Positions 33,411 to 43,888 of a DNA stretch of 64,000 nt are shown here, piece after piece. The DNA comes from Actinocatenispora comari (GTDB lineage Bacteria > Actinomycetota > Actinomycetes > Mycobacteriales > Micromonosporaceae), in NCBI RefSeq assembly GCF_017312725.1, contig NZ_BOPO01000148.1, positions 1 through 64,000 on the forward strand. Direction: 5' to 3'. How positions within the stretch are numbered: the first letter of the stretch is position 1; each line of letters starts with the position of its first letter. The position numbers were made by a program, and so were the translations under genes. The notes below the pieces were generated by a model. It was not told the origin of the DNA. It worked only from the letters and a program-made list of their open reading frames with translations, and searched no databases.

Positions 33411-35491
33411 GCGTCTACGGGTCCCCGCGCCGGCCGGACGAGCCGGAACCGCCCCGCGGCCGGCACTCCCGCGACGACGACGAGAGCGAGCCGGACCCGC
33501 AGCCGACCACGTACGGGGGCGGCCGGCCCGACGAGCCCACGACCGGCCGGCCCAGGCCGCCGACACAGCCCACCACGTACGGCCGGGCCACGCCGCCCCG
33601 GCCGGCCGACCAGCCCGGGATGCCGCCGTCCGGTGCCCCCGGCGAGGTCATCGGCCGGGCCCGACCGGGCAGCACGTACGGGTCGGCCCGGCCGCCGCAG
33701 CCACCAGCCGCACCGAACACCGGCGCGGCACCCGGATCCGGGCCCGGTGTGCCGTCGCAGCCCGGTGCCGGCCCGGCGGGGCAACCGGCCGGGCCCACCC
33801 CGCCGGCCGCCGGTGCACCGCGGAGCCGAGCGGCCGGTACCGCGCATCCGACGTCGCCGCCCGCCTTCCCGGCGCCGGCCCCACCCGGCGCCGCGGACCG
33901 ACCGGTACCGCCGACCCCTGGCCGGCCGGCCAACACGGTCGCCCGCGGAAACCCCGTCCCGCAGGGGAACGCGGCGCCACCGGCGAACACCGTTGGCCAG
34001 GGGAATGCGGTGCCGCCGGCAAGCACCGTCGCGGAAGGGAACGCGGCGCCCCGGGCGAGCGTCGTTCCGCCGGGTGGTGCCGGACTGCAGGGGCCGGCGG
34101 CGCCACCCGCCAGCACCGCCCCGCAGCGGAACACGGCGCCTCGGGGAAAACTGGCGCCTCGGGGAAACCCCGCACTTCCGGGAAACGCCGTGCCTCGGGG
34201 AAACCCTGCACCGCCGGGAAACCGTGTGCCGCCGGGAAATGCGGCGGTCCAGAGGGCTGCGGGATCGCCGGGAAGCGCGGTGTCTCAGGGGAGCGCGGGG
34301 ACGCCGGGAAGTGCGGTGCCTCAGGGGAGTGCGGGGTCGCCGGGAAACCCGGTGAGCGCCGCGCCGGTTTCCGCGGCTCCGGTGTCGGGTCCGTCGTGGC
34401 CAGCATCCCCGGGGCTAGCGCGTCCGGTGTCCGGGCCGCCGGTGTCGGCGGTGCCGGTCTCGGGCTCGCCGGTCAGTGGAGTCCCCGTCTCCGGGCCGCC
34501 GGTCAGCGGCGCGCCGGCCTCCGGGCAGCCGGTCAGTGGGGTGCCGGTGTCCGGCGGCGCGCTGGTACCGCTGGGCGACGACCGGGTGCGCCCGGCGCCG
34601 AACGGCCCGGCGGGGCCGCTGAACGCCGGCGGCGTGCCCAAGCTGAACCCGGTCTCGGGGGTGCCGATGTCCGGCGCACCGGTGTCGGGTGCCTCGATGC
34701 CCGGGCTGGTTCGTCCCGGTCAGCAGCAGCCTCCGCTCGGCGCCGGCACCGTGTACGGCGGGGTCGAGCCGGCGCAGCCGCAACGCCAGGTGGCCCGGCC
34801 GCGCCGGCTCCGCCCGTTCCAGCGGTTGCGGGCCGGGATGCACGGGGTGTCTCGCGGTGCGCTGCAACAGATCGAGGTGCCGGGTACCAGCAGCGGTCTG
34901 CTGCTCGGCCGGGACGGCAACAAGGCGCCGGTGCTGGTGCGCATGTTCCGGGACGAGCCGACCCGGCTGTCGCTGATCGGCGGACTGTGGGCGGCCCGGG
35001 TGACGGTGTTCCGGGCGCTCGCGATGGGTGCCCGGGTTGTCGTGTTCACCAACCAGCCGAGCGAGTGGCAGGGCTTCGGCCGCTGGGCGACCGGCCGGGA
35101 CGACCGGGTCGCGGTGATGTCCGGCGAGCGCCCGGTCACCGTCGGCGCGACGGCCACCTCACCCGCCCTGATGCTGTACGACGTGGGCCTGCACGGCGCC
35201 CAGCAGCCACCGGCGCTCGGCCCCTGGCAGACCCAGCTGACGGTGCTGCGGCAGCTCACCGCGTACGGCTTCCCGTCGGTGCAGGCGTCGAACATGATCT
35301 TCCTGCAGCGGCTGGCGTCCGGCGAGGCGTACGCGGCGGCGTCGGTGCTGCAACTGACCTCGGAGACGGTGAACCTGCTCCAGGTGATGCGGGACGACAT
35401 GATGGCGGTGCTGGGCGGCCAAGCCGACCGGTACCTGTGGCTCAACCCGACCGATGTCGAGAGCGGGCAGTTCGGCGCGGCTCGCCGCTGA
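33407..35491 (+). CDS. ESX-associated Pro/Ala/Gly-rich protein with globular C-terminus
   Basis: A 694-residue protein, translationally coupled to eccE (GTGA overlap). Residues 1-460 are disorder-like: a charged start, Pro/Gly-rich text, then GNxxP-type repeats (about 180-285) and a PVSG-type repeat run (about 325-390). The last ~220 residues are globular, starting around VPGTSSGLLLGRDG. They contain an alternating hydrophobic alpha/beta pattern (VTVFRALAMGARVVVFTN, PALMLYDVG). No signal peptide or catalytic motif is seen. Proteins of this plan sit beside eccE in many actinomycete ESX loci but have no assigned role; I do not recognise a named family. Confidence 0.75.
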   Translation: MSVYGSPRRPDEPEPPRGRHSRDDDESEPDPQPTTYGGGRPDEPTTGRPRPPTQPTTYGRATPPRPADQPGMPPSGAPGEVIGRARPGSTYGSARPPQPPAAPNTGAAPGSGPGVPSQPGAGPAGQPAGPTPPAAGAPRSRAAGTAHPTSPPAFPAPAPPGAADRPVPPTPGRPANTVARGNPVPQGNAAPPANTVGQGNAVPPASTVAEGNAAPRASVVPPGGAGLQGPAAPPASTAPQRNTAPRGKLAPRGNPALPGNAVPRGNPAPPGNRVPPGNAAVQRAAGSPGSAVSQGSAGTPGSAVPQGSAGSPGNPVSAAPVSAAPVSGPSWPASPGLARPVSGPPVSAVPVSGSPVSGVPVSGPPVSGAPASGQPVSGVPVSGGALVPLGDDRVRPAPNGPAGPLNAGGVPKLNPVSGVPMSGAPVSGASMPGLVRPGQQQPPLGAGTVYGGVEPAQPQRQVARPRRLRPFQRLRAGMHGVSRGALQQIEVPGTSSGLLLGRDGNKAPVLVRMFRDEPTRLSLIGGLWAARVTVFRALAMGARVVVFTNQPSEWQGFGRWATGRDDRVAVMSGERPVTVGATATSPALMLYDVGLHGAQQPPALGPWQTQLTVLRQLTAYGFPSVQASNMIFLQRLASGEAYAAASVLQLTSETVNLLQVMRDDMMAVLGGQADRYLWLNPTDVESGQFGAARR
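33945..34560 (+). repeat. Low-complexity repeat region in the Pro-rich ESX gene
   Basis: Two types of imperfect short repeats: GGGGAACC/GGGAAA-containing units encoding GN-x-x-P, then GTGTCCGG-containing units encoding PVSG. Boundaries are approximate. Confidence 0.6.
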
Positions 35492-35539
35492 CGCTGCGCG
35501 TCGCACCGGGGCCGCCGGTGCGACGCGACCGGGTGCGGG

Positions 35540-36937
35540 TCAGCCCTTGATCGAACGGATGAACGCGTACGCCCCGCAGACCCACAGCACCAGCGGGATC
35601 ACCGCGACGATCAGCAGCACCTCGACGATGTCGACGACCTTGGTCCACACCGGCATCACCCGCGCCTCGGCCAGGGTGAGCCCGCTGATCAGGCAGATCA
35701 CCGCGACCACGAGGACACCGGGAAGGACCGCGACCAGCCGCAGCAGTGACCCGGCGGCGGCGAACCCGGCGACCGCGGTCAGGCCGAGCCCGAGCATGCC
35801 GGCGATCATCAGCGGCAACCGCTGCCAGCCGCCGGCGAACGACCGGGACCGGGCCAGCAGCACCAGCGCCAGCACCGCCAGCAGGATCAGCCGCGGCCAG
35901 CCGGATCCGCCGAACGCGACGGCGAACTCGGCGCCGAGCCCGAGCAGCGCGGTCGCGCCGAGCAGGCCGGTGAGGTGCCGGTCGGCGGCGTCGCTCTGCG
36001 ACAGCACCCGCTCGCCGTCCACCGTCTCGGTGTCGGTGCGCAACTCCTCGGGCCCGGAGGGGATGGTCGGCATCGGCAACCGGCCGAGCCGGAACGCCCA
36101 GGTCGGCAGCGCCGAGGTGAACACCAGCGCGAGCGCTCCGACGATGCCGCCGGCGCCGGCCGCGCTGATCCCGGTGGTCAGGCTCAGTGCCCCACCCACG
36201 ACCAGCCCGAACGTGCAGATCGTCGCGGCCAGGAAGATGTGCGCGTAGTCCGCGACGGCGACCGCGGCGAGGACGGCGAACAGCACCGCGACGCCGCCAC
36301 CGATGAGCAGGTGCGCGGCCCGCAGGTCACCGACGCCGTGGTCGCCGGCGGCGACGAGCAGGCCACCGACCGCCGCGTACCCGATCGCGAGCAGGGCGAG
36401 GATCAGCCCGGTCTGGCTGTTGGCCATCGCCCGCGCCGAGATCGCCGCCGTCACCAGCAACGCGACCGCGATGCCGAGCCCGCCGAGCGCCGGCGGCAAC
36501 TGCGGCGGACCGGCGGTGAGCAGCAGGGCGAGCCCGAGCACCAGCGTGCCGATCGCGGCGCCCACGCCGAACCGGCGGGTGAACGACGGCCCCCACCGCC
36601 CGCCGCGCTCCTGGGTCGCGGTGGCGATCGCGTCGACCACGTCGTCGAACACCGCATCGGGCGCCGACGTGCTGCGGGGGGTGAAGTAGAGCTGTTCGCC
36701 GTCGCGGATGCCGAGTTGGCCCGCGCTGCGGGTGCTGTCCAGGACCATGCCACCGAGCCGGGCGAGCACCCAGCCGCCCTTGGTGGTGCCGTCGTCGGCG
36801 AGGTCCTCGCCGGCGTAGCGCAGCAACGTCGGGAGCAGATCGGCGAGCGGGACGTCTTCGGGCAGTGCCAGGTCGATCCGGGTCTTCGGTGCGACGACCG
36901 TGACCCGGCACAACCCGCTGCCGACGGCGTTGGCCAC
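35540..36937 (-). CDS. eccD: Type VII secretion integral membrane component EccD
   Basis: A 465-residue protein. Residues 1-85 form a ubiquitin-like domain (CRVTVVAPKTRIDLALPEDV ... DGEQLYFTPR). Eleven or so transmembrane helices fill the rest. EccD forms the lipid-filled channel-like ring of the ESX complex. The start is GTG 36937, since GAAGGAG lies 5-6 nt upstream and the product then begins MANAVGSGLCRV. ATG codons at 36979 and 36982 are in frame but lack an SD. It is divergent from eccC and convergent with the Pro-rich gene. Confidence 0.95.
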   Translation of the reverse strand: MANAVGSGLCRVTVVAPKTRIDLALPEDVPLADLLPTLLRYAGEDLADDGTTKGGWVLARLGGMVLDSTRSAGQLGIRDGEQLYFTPRSTSAPDAVFDDVVDAIATATQERGGRWGPSFTRRFGVGAAIGTLVLGLALLLTAGPPQLPPALGGLGIAVALLVTAAISARAMANSQTGLILALLAIGYAAVGGLLVAAGDHGVGDLRAAHLLIGGGVAVLFAVLAAVAVADYAHIFLAATICTFGLVVGGALSLTTGISAAGAGGIVGALALVFTSALPTWAFRLGRLPMPTIPSGPEELRTDTETVDGERVLSQSDAADRHLTGLLGATALLGLGAEFAVAFGGSGWPRLILLAVLALVLLARSRSFAGGWQRLPLMIAGMLGLGLTAVAGFAAAGSLLRLVAVLPGVLVVAVICLISGLTLAEARVMPVWTKVVDIVEVLLIVAVIPLVLWVCGAYAFIRSIKG

Positions 36938-37318
36938 TGTGGCTCCTTCGACTTCGAGGGCACCCGCGAACCCACCCATCATCGCGGACCGGTCAAGTGC
37001 GGCGAAACGACGATGTTGTACGGATGTCCGGGCGGACCGGAGACTAGCCAGGATCACCGTCCAACCAGGGGCAGGGCGTGCGTGACCGGTCAGGGTGGCG
37101 CTGATCCGACAAGATAGGCAGCGGCACCCAAAGCCCGCTCGGACGCACCCGCAACCAGGGCCGCTCCGGACGCGCCTGCAACCAGCACCGGTCCGGACGT
37201 ACTCGCGTCCGGGCCGGTCTGGCCGCGCCGGCGTCCGGGGTCACCGTGGACGCGGTCCGCGTCCGGCACGATGGGCGCGCCCGGTCGCGCCCCCGACACG
37301 TACCTCCGCGGAGGCGGC
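36938..37318. other. Divergent eccD/eccC intergenic region
   Basis: About 380 bp. TAGTCT on the minus strand at 37041-37046 and TATCTT at 37111-37116 are possible -10 boxes for eccD. Around 37130-37225 there are imperfect direct repeats of a CCGGACGC-GCAACCAG type. GCGGAGGCGGC just before 37319 is the eccC ribosome site. Confidence 0.4.
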
Positions 37319-40300
37319 ATGACGACGGTGGTGTTTCGACGCCCGGCCCGACGGCCCGGGCCGCAGTTGCCGCGCGGCGAGCTCCTGCTGGAGTCGCCGC
37401 CGGAGGTGCCGGAGCAGCTGCCCCGCAGCATCGGGCAGATCCTGATGATCCTGCCGATGCTGGCCGGCGCCGGCGCGATGGCCTTCATGTACGCCGGTCG
37501 CGGCGGCGGCATGATGACCTACCTGGCCGGCGGCATGTTCGGCATCTCGATGCTGGGCATGGCGGTGGGCCAGATCGGTGGCGGCAGCGGTGACAAGAAG
37601 GCCGAGCTGAACGCCGAGCGGCGCGACTACATGCGCTACCTCGCGCAGGTGCGCAAGCGGGTCCGGCGGGCGGCCGAGGCGCAGCGCTCGGCGCTGACCT
37701 GGAAGCACCCGGAGCCGGACGCGTTGTGGTCGATCGCCGCGTCCCGGCGGATGTGGGAGCGGCGGGTCACCGACGACGACTTCGGCGAGGTGCGGGTCGC
37801 GGTGGGCCCGCAGAAGCTGGCCGTCAAGATCGTCACGCCGGAGACCAAGCCGGTCGAGGATCTGGAGCCGATGAGCGCGATCGCGCTGCGCCGCTTCGTC
37901 CGTACCTTCAACACGGTGCCGAACCTGCCGACCGCGGTGTCGTTCCGCGCATTCAGCCGGATCGTGCTGCGCGGCGACCGGGAGGCCGACCTGGGCGCCG
38001 CGCGTTCGCTGATCTGCCAGGCGGCGGCGCTGCACGCGCCGGACGACCTGCGCATCGCGGTGATCACCCCGACGGAGAACTTCGCCACCTGGGACTGGGC
38101 CAAGTGGCTGCCGCACAACCAGTACTCGCGCCGCACCGACGCGGCCGGCGCGTGCCGGCTGGTGTTCGAGACCATGCGGGAGCTGGAGGAGCTGCTCGGC
38201 GACGAGATCGCCGCGCGCCCGCGGCACTCGCCGGACGCGAAGCCGATCACCGAGGTGCCGCACCTGCTGGTGATCCTGGACGGCGGCGAGGTCGCGCCGG
38301 ACTGCCAGCTCTCCGGCTCCGGCCTGATGGGTACCACCGTGCTCGACCTGAACGGCATCGTGCCGCGCGACGCCGGCCGCTGGTTGCTCTGCCTGGACCT
38401 GTGGCCGGACCGGGCGGAGGTCTACCGGGGCGACCGCAGCACCCCGATCGGCCGGCCCGACCACGTCAGCCGGGAGCAGGCCGAGGCGATCGCCCGGCAG
38501 CTCTCGCCGTACCGGATGTCCGCGCAGACGGGGCCGGAGGACGCGCTGGCCACCGCGTACGAGCTGACCGACCTGCTGGGTGTCGGCGACGCCGGGCTGC
38601 TCGACCCGCACCGCACCTGGCGGCCGAACAAGCCGAACCGGGAGCGGCTGCGCATCCCGCTCGGCCGCGGCCCGGACGGCAACGTGGTCGAGCTCGACTT
38701 CAAGGAGGCCGCGCAGGAGGGCATGGGGCCGCACGGGCTGATCATCGGCGCGACCGGTTCCGGCAAGTCCGAGCTGCTGCGCACGATCGTCTCCGCGCTG
38801 GCGATCAACCACTCGTCCGAGGAACTCAACCTGGTGCTGGTCGACTTCAAGGGCGGCGCCACGTTCGCCTCGCTGGACGTGCTGCCGCACACCAGCGCGG
38901 TGATCACCAACCTGGAAGACGAGATCGAGCTGGTCGACCGGATGAAGGACGCGCTGGCCGGCGAGATGGTGCGCCGGCAGGAGCTGCTGCGCGCCGCCGG
39001 CAACTACGTCTCCCAGTACGAGTACGAGAAGGCGCGGCGGGCCGGTGAGCCGCTGGAACCGTTGCCGGCACTGCTGATCATCTGTGACGAGTTCTCCGAG
39101 CTGCTCGCCGCGAAGCCCGACTTCATCGAGCTGTTCGTGATGATCGGCCGGCTCGGCCGGTCGCTCGCGGTGCACCTGCTGCTCGCCTCCCAGCGGTTGG
39201 AGGAGGGCAAGCTGCGCGGCCTGGACACCCATCTGTCGTACCGGATCGGGCTGCGCACGTTCTCGGCGGTCGAGTCGCGCATCGTGCTCGGCGTGCCGGA
39301 CGCGTACGAGCTGCCGAACGCGCCGGGCCACGGCTACCTGAAGGCCGACACGTCCACGATGCTGCGGTTCCGCGGTGCGTACGTGTCCGGGCCGTACGAG
39401 CACGGTGCGGCCAAGGAACGCGCGAAGGCGTTGGTGTCCACCAAGGTGGTGCGCTACACCGTCGACTACACCCCGGAGCTGGAGCTGCCGGAGGAGTCCG
39501 CGCCGGAGCCGGAGCCGGCGGAGCACGGCGGCAAGCAGACCTCCACGTTGGAGGTGATCGCGGAGCGGTTGACCGGCCAGGGCAAGCCGGCGCACCAGGT
39601 CTGGTTGCCACCGCTCGCGGCCCCGCCGCCGCTGTCCGAGCTGCTGCCGGAGCTGAAGGTCGATCCACATCGCGGGCTGTGCCCGGTCGGCTCGGAGATC
39701 CTGGGCACGCTGACCACCCCGGTCGGCGTCGTCGACAAGCCGTACGAGCAGAAGCGCGACCTGTTCTGGGCCGAGCTCGGCGGCGCCGGCGGCAACGTGA
39801 TCATCGTGGGCAGCCCGCAGTCCGGCAAGAGCACCATGCTGCGTTCGCTGATCGCCTCGATGTCGCTCACCCACACGCCACGCGAGGTGCAGTTCTTCTG
39901 CCTGGACTTCGGTGGCGGCTCGCTGACCGGCCTGCGCGACCTGCCGCACGTCTCCGGGGTGGCGACCCGGCGCGAGGCCGAGGCGGTACGCCGAACGGTC
40001 GCCGAGGTGATCGGGCTGCTGGACGAGCGGGAGGCGCGGTTCACCGAGCTGGGCATCGAGTCGATCGCCACGTACCGGCGGCGCCGGGCCAACGGTGAGT
40101 TCGCCGACGACCCGTTCGGTGACGTGTTCATCGTGGTGGACGGCTGGGGCACGCTGCGCGAGGACTTCGACGAGTACGAGCAGCGGCTGACCAGCCTGGC
40201 CCAGCGCGGCCTGGGTTTCGGCGTGCACCTGGTGATCACCGCGGCCCGCTGGGCCGAGGTCCGGATCAACATGCGCGACCTGCTGGGGACCAGGTTCGAG

Positions 40301-41278
40301 CTGAAGCTGGGCGACCCGGCCGAGTCGGAGATCGACCGGCGCGCGGCGGCGAACGTACCGGCCCGGACGCCGGGTCGCGGCCTGTCGCCGCAGAAGCTGC
40401 ACTTCCTGTCCGGGGTGCCGCGCATCGACGGTCAGGCCACCGACGAGAACCTCGGCGACGGTGTGATCGACCTGGTCCGCCGGGTCAACGAGGGCTGGAC
40501 GCAGGACCCGGCGCCGCGGGTGCGGCTGCTGCCCCGGGAGTTCCCGGCGGCCGAGTTCATCGAGCGCGCGCCGCAGACCCCGGCCGGGGTCGTCACGATC
40601 GGCCTGGACGAGAGCCGGCTGGCCCCGGTGGCGCTCAACTTCGCCACCGAACCGCACTTCTACGCGCTCGGCGACTCGGAGTGCGGAAAGTCGGCGATGC
40701 TGCGGATGATCGCCAAGCAGATCGTCGCGAAGACGACGCCGCAGCAGGCGCGCATCATCATGGCCGACTACCGCCGCTCGATGCTGGGCACGATCGAGGG
40801 CGATCACCTGCTCGGCTACGCCGCCTCCGGCCAGGCGTTCGGGGAGATGATGGGTTCGGTGGTGGGCGCGATGAAGGAGCGCCTGCCCGGCCCGAACGTC
40901 ACGCCCGACCAGCTGCGCGACCGCAGCTGGTGGAAGGGCCCCGACCTGTACGTCATCGTCGACGACTACGACCTGGTCGCGAGCCCGTCCGGCAACCCGC
41001 TGCAGCCGATCGCCGAGTTCCTGCCGCAGGCCCGGGACATCGGCCTGCACGTGATCCTCGCCCGGCGCTGCGGCGGCGCCGCCCGCGCCATGTACGACCA
41101 GGTGCTGCAGCGGTTGAAGGAGCTCGACAGCCCGGCGTTGCTGATGTCCGGCAACCGCGAGGAGGGCGCGTTGTTCGGCAACCTGCGGCCGAGCCCGCAG
41201 CCACCGGGTCGCGGCACCCTGATCCGGCGGCGGGAGGGCAACGAACTCATCCAGGTGGCGTTCGACCCGCCGGCGTGA
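37319..41278 (+). CDS. eccC: Type VII secretion FtsK/SpoIIIE ATPase EccC (fused EccCa-EccCb)
   Basis: The motor of the ESX system, 1319 aa. Two transmembrane helices near residues 42-85 anchor it. A DUF-type linker domain and three FtsK-like ATPase modules follow, with P-loops at K483 ([11 protein letters not shown]), K837 ([11 protein letters not shown]) and K1124 ([11 protein letters not shown]). The matching Walker B strands are [20 protein letters not shown] and [10 protein letters not shown]; modules two and three lack the usual Glu, as is common. The first module does the work, while the last binds the C-terminal signal of Esx substrates. Start ATG 37319 has a GGAGG site. It stands upstream of the esx genes. 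Confidence 0.97.
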   Translation: MTTVVFRRPARRPGPQLPRGELLLESPPEVPEQLPRSIGQILMILPMLAGAGAMAFMYAGRGGGMMTYLAGGMFGISMLGMAVGQIGGGSGDKKAELNAERRDYMRYLAQVRKRVRRAAEAQRSALTWKHPEPDALWSIAASRRMWERRVTDDDFGEVRVAVGPQKLAVKIVTPETKPVEDLEPMSAIALRRFVRTFNTVPNLPTAVSFRAFSRIVLRGDREADLGAARSLICQAAALHAPDDLRIAVITPTENFATWDWAKWLPHNQYSRRTDAAGACRLVFETMRELEELLGDEIAARPRHSPDAKPITEVPHLLVILDGGEVAPDCQLSGSGLMGTTVLDLNGIVPRDAGRWLLCLDLWPDRAEVYRGDRSTPIGRPDHVSREQAEAIARQLSPYRMSAQTGPEDALATAYELTDLLGVGDAGLLDPHRTWRPNKPNRERLRIPLGRGPDGNVVELDFKEAAQEGMGPHGLIIGATGSGKSELLRTIVSALAINHSSEELNLVLVDFKGGATFASLDVLPHTSAVITNLEDEIELVDRMKDALAGEMVRRQELLRAAGNYVSQYEYEKARRAGEPLEPLPALLIICDEFSELLAAKPDFIELFVMIGRLGRSLAVHLLLASQRLEEGKLRGLDTHLSYRIGLRTFSAVESRIVLGVPDAYELPNAPGHGYLKADTSTMLRFRGAYVSGPYEHGAAKERAKALVSTKVVRYTVDYTPELELPEESAPEPEPAEHGGKQTSTLEVIAERLTGQGKPAHQVWLPPLAAPPPLSELLPELKVDPHRGLCPVGSEILGTLTTPVGVVDKPYEQKRDLFWAELGGAGGNVIIVGSPQSGKSTMLRSLIASMSLTHTPREVQFFCLDFGGGSLTGLRDLPHVSGVATRREAEAVRRTVAEVIGLLDEREARFTELGIESIATYRRRRANGEFADDPFGDVFIVVDGWGTLREDFDEYEQRLTSLAQRGLGFGVHLVITAARWAEVRINMRDLLGTRFELKLGDPAESEIDRRAAANVPARTPGRGLSPQKLHFLSGVPRIDGQATDENLGDGVIDLVRRVNEGWTQDPAPRVRLLPREFPAAEFIERAPQTPAGVVTIGLDESRLAPVALNFATEPHFYALGDSECGKSAMLRMIAKQIVAKTTPQQARIIMADYRRSMLGTIEGDHLLGYAASGQAFGEMMGSVVGAMKERLPGPNVTPDQLRDRSWWKGPDLYVIVDDYDLVASPSGNPLQPIAEFLPQARDIGLHVILARRCGGAARAMYDQVLQRLKELDSPALLMSGNREEGALFGNLRPSPQPPGRGTLIRRREGNELIQVAFDPPA

Positions 41279-41538
41279 CGAACGGCGGCCCGGTGGGGTG
41301 AATGTGAGGGTCTGGCTCGGTTGCGTGGATCAGATAGAACTGTCACCGAAAGCAAGACCCGTCGTGTTCTGACGGTCATGTGCTCGATCGGGGCGATCCG
41401 ACCCAACCGTCGCTGCTCGCGCAGCATTGCACACGTCCGATACCGTACTACCTACGTTGGGTAGGCCGCCTACGCCGGTTTTGTGATCGGCGACGTCGGT
41501 CGGGACACGGGGTCCTCCAATAGTTCGGGAGGTGGATC

Positions 41539-41859
41539 ATGGGCAACGGGCCCATGCAGGTTGATCACGCGACGCTGCATACCGCAGCCAACGACGTCCG
41601 GTCGACCCGGGACGACATCCAGGGCGATCTGAGCAAGCTGGAGACGCTCGTTCAGCAGGACCTGGCCAGCGCCTGGCAGGGCTCCGCGGCAGGCTCGTTC
41701 CAGCAGCTGATGCAGCGGTGGAGCGACGACAGCAAGACGCTGCTCAAGGCGATGGACGACATCGCCGACCTGCTCGACAAGTCCGGTCGCCAGCACCAGC
41801 ACAACGACGAGGAACAGCAGCAGATGCTGGACAAGATCCACTCGGCGCTGAACGGCTGA
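41539..41859 (+). CDS. WXG100 protein, EsxB/CFP-10-like
   Basis: A 106-residue helical-hairpin protein with a W-Q-G turn (ASAWQGSAAGSF, near residue 47). The C-terminal tail is long, His/Glu/Gln-rich and flexible. First gene of a pair with the WXG100 gene 22 bp downstream; together they should form the secreted heterodimer recognised by EccC. A good SD (GGGAGGTGG) lies before the ATG. The 260 bp upstream contain an inverted repeat CCTAC/GTAGG at 41451-41465 in the likely promoter. Confidence 0.93.
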   Translation: MGNGPMQVDHATLHTAANDVRSTRDDIQGDLSKLETLVQQDLASAWQGSAAGSFQQLMQRWSDDSKTLLKAMDDIADLLDKSGRQHQHNDEEQQQMLDKIHSALNG

Positions 41860-41881
41860 CGGGGACAAGGAGTCACAGGCA

Positions 41882-42163
41882 ATGTCGATGATCAAGGTTG
41901 ATCCGCACGTCCTGCAGGAAGCCCACTCGCAGATGAAGCAGATCGCGCAGGGCATGGACCAGAAGCTGGACACGCTTCGCTCCGGCCTGCAGCGGATGGA
42001 GTGGGAAGGTAGCGACCGGCAGGCCTACCAGGAGCACCAGCAGAAGTGGGACAAGGCAGTCACCGACCTGAACCAGGTGCTCAACCAGATCGGTGGCGCG
42101 GTCGGGATCGCGAGCGACAACTACGTCAGCACCGAGATGAGCAACTCCAAGCTGTGGGGCTGA
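41882..42163 (+). CDS. WXG100 protein, EsxA/ESAT-6-like
   Basis: A 93-residue helical hairpin with W-E-G at the turn (RMEWEGSDRQAY). YVSTE near the C-terminus matches the YxxxD/E secretion signal used by one partner of each Esx pair. An SD (AAGGAG) precedes the ATG. It is the partner of the upstream EsxB-like protein. A hairpin terminator follows. Confidence 0.94.
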   Translation: MSMIKVDPHVLQEAHSQMKQIAQGMDQKLDTLRSGLQRMEWEGSDRQAYQEHQQKWDKAVTDLNQVLNQIGGAVGIASDNYVSTEMSNSKLWG

Positions 42164-42195
42164 CGCTCGTTCGGTGATGCGGTGACGACAGGTGG

Positions 42196-42226
42196 GCGGG
42201 CCTTCAGCTTCACGGCGAAGGCCCGC
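42196..42226 (+). terminator. Hairpin terminator after the esx pair
   Basis: GCGGGCCTTC and GAAGGCCCGC form a 10-bp perfect stem around an 11-nt loop, followed by TTCT. It ends the esx transcript or attenuates read-through into the next cargo genes. Confidence 0.75.
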
Positions 42227-42279
42227 TTCTCGTATAGAGGCTGGCGCGTGACCTGCCCGGTCCGCGGAAAGGTTTGATG

Positions 42280-42717
42280 ATGGGCACGGACTACAGCTTT
42301 CATCCGGGCGCAGCCGAGAAGGCAGAGGTCGACACCGACCACCTGAAGAACGTGGTGCCGATCCTGGAGGACCTCAAGAAGTACGTGCAGGACCGGCTCA
42401 CCCAGGAGGTCCTCGACATCAAGGGCAAGGACTGCCTGGGCGCGGACCACACCGTCCCGTTCGGCAAGTTCCAGAACGCGGTGAAGTCGGCGCAGACGCA
42501 CAAGCAGTACCTGCAGTCGATCTACAACGACTACACCAACGTCGCGAAGAACCTGGACGTCGCGATCAGGGCGACCAAGGAGATCATCAAGAACTACGAC
42601 GACGCCGAAGAGCTCAACGACGCCAACTCGAAGAACATCATGAAGGCGTTCACCGACGCCGGTGGCTCGAACGGCTCGCCGAGCACGACCTCCACGGCAA
42701 CCGGATCGGGGTACTGA
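42280..42717 (+). CDS. WXG100-fold ESX protein, 145 aa (paralog of 29878-30243)
   Basis: An all-helical 145-residue protein. It carries YDDAEELNDANSKNI near residue 110, the same signature as the 121-residue protein at the left edge of the locus; YDDAE fits the YxxxD/E export signal. The last ~20 residues are a Ser/Thr/Gly tail. ATG 42280 is preferred because GGAAAGG is then 7 nt away; ATG 42277 directly before it is also possible. One base separates it from the next gene, so the two are co-translated. Confidence 0.8.
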   Translation: MGTDYSFHPGAAEKAEVDTDHLKNVVPILEDLKKYVQDRLTQEVLDIKGKDCLGADHTVPFGKFQNAVKSAQTHKQYLQSIYNDYTNVAKNLDVAIRATKEIIKNYDDAEELNDANSKNIMKAFTDAGGSNGSPSTTSTATGSGY

Positions 42718-42718
42718 G

Positions 42719-43888
42719 ATGGGTGGCAACCTCGCCGGCGACCCCGGTGACATGAGCTGGGAAGACATCGTCGAGGCGTCCTGCGTCAACGGCAGCCCGA
42801 GCACGCTGACCGCGGCCGCCGACCGGTGGAAGGGCGTGTTCCGCAACGCCGACTCGGTGAAGGAAGAGCTCGACACCCTGATCAAGGACCTGAAGGACTG
42901 GAAGGGCAGCGCCGGCGACACCTACCGGAAGAACATCAAGACGATCTCGGACCAGATCCACCAGATCGAGACCGACAACAAGTCCAAGGTCGTCAACCTG
43001 CTGGAGACCTGTTCCAGCCAGTTGCAGAGCCTGCAGGACCAGATGCCGATCCCGGAGGAGATGTACGACGAGGTCAGCTACGCGCACCAGGCGGCGATCG
43101 ACCGCAACGCCAACGGGTTTGCTCCGGGCGCCAGCCTGTTGCCGGACGACTGGAAGAAGACCCTGTTCGACAACTGGGCCGGGAACCTGGTCGGCAACGT
43201 GACGGGTTGGATCACCGACAAGTTCACCAAGTGGTTCACCGACACCGAGGACAACGCGCGCGACATCCTCGCCGGTACCAACAACGAGTACGACAACGCC
43301 AACATCAAGGCCGGTAGCCCGACACCCAACCCCACGAACCTGTCGACCCAGCACACCGACAAGACCGACACCGGCACCGGCACCGGTCCCGGCGTGGGCA
43401 GTGGGCCGGGCACCGGTACCGGCAGCGGCATGCCGGACCCGAAGCTGCCCGATACCAAGCACCCCGACACCGACATGCCGAACGACAGGAACAAGCTGCC
43501 GGACCACAAACCGATCGGCACCTACCCCGACGGCCCGAACAGCAACCACGGTGGGCTCGATCCGTACGGCGGTGGTGGCGGTGGCGCCGGATCCGGCCTG
43601 GCCGGCGCCGGCGGCGGCGCCCCGACGGGTGCCGGTGTGGGCGGCGGCGGTCTCGGTGCCGGGGCTGGCGCGGGCGGTGGCAGCCCGGTGGGCAAGCCGG
43701 TGTCGCCGGATGCGTTCCCGGGCGGAGCCGCCGGCGCGGGTCGGGGTGCCATGGGCCGCGGCATGATGGGCGGCGGGCATGGTGCCGGCCACGGCGGTGG
43801 CGGTGACGGCCGGGAGACCTGGCTGACCGAGGACGAGGACCCGTGGGGCGGCAACGACGACAGCGCCCCGTCGGTGCTCGGTGGTTGA
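42719..43888 (+). CDS. Probable ESX-secreted protein with WXG motif and WLTEDE tail
   Basis: A 389-residue protein. Residues 1-200 are helical, with a W-K-G turn (KDWKGSAGDTY) as in WXG100/PPE-like substrates. The middle is Asp/Thr/Pro-rich, the last third Gly/Ala-rich. The C-terminus carries TWLTEDEDPWGG, matching the protein at 28721-29878. Together with the 145-residue gene before it, it duplicates the left-edge pair in the same relative order. Its stop overlaps the start of the mycosin gene by 8 bp, which ties cargo and protease together in one operon. Exact role unknown. Confidence 0.8.
   Translation: MGGNLAGDPGDMSWEDIVEASCVNGSPSTLTAAADRWKGVFRNADSVKEELDTLIKDLKDWKGSAGDTYRKNIKTISDQIHQIETDNKSKVVNLLETCSSQLQSLQDQMPIPEEMYDEVSYAHQAAIDRNANGFAPGASLLPDDWKKTLFDNWAGNLVGNVTGWITDKFTKWFTDTEDNARDILAGTNNEYDNANIKAGSPTPNPTNLSTQHTDKTDTGTGTGPGVGSGPGTGTGSGMPDPKLPDTKHPDTDMPNDRNKLPDHKPIGTYPDGPNSNHGGLDPYGGGGGGAGSGLAGAGGGAPTGAGVGGGGLGAGAGAGGGSPVGKPVSPDAFPGGAAGAGRGAMGRGMMGGGHGAGHGGGGDGRETWLTEDEDPWGGNDDSAPSVLGG

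Noticed and set aside
37241-41050. Very long open frame antisense to eccC
   Set aside because: It mirrors the eccC reading frame, is rich in Arg/Gln/His/Gly with no motifs, and arises from the high third-position GC of the real gene.
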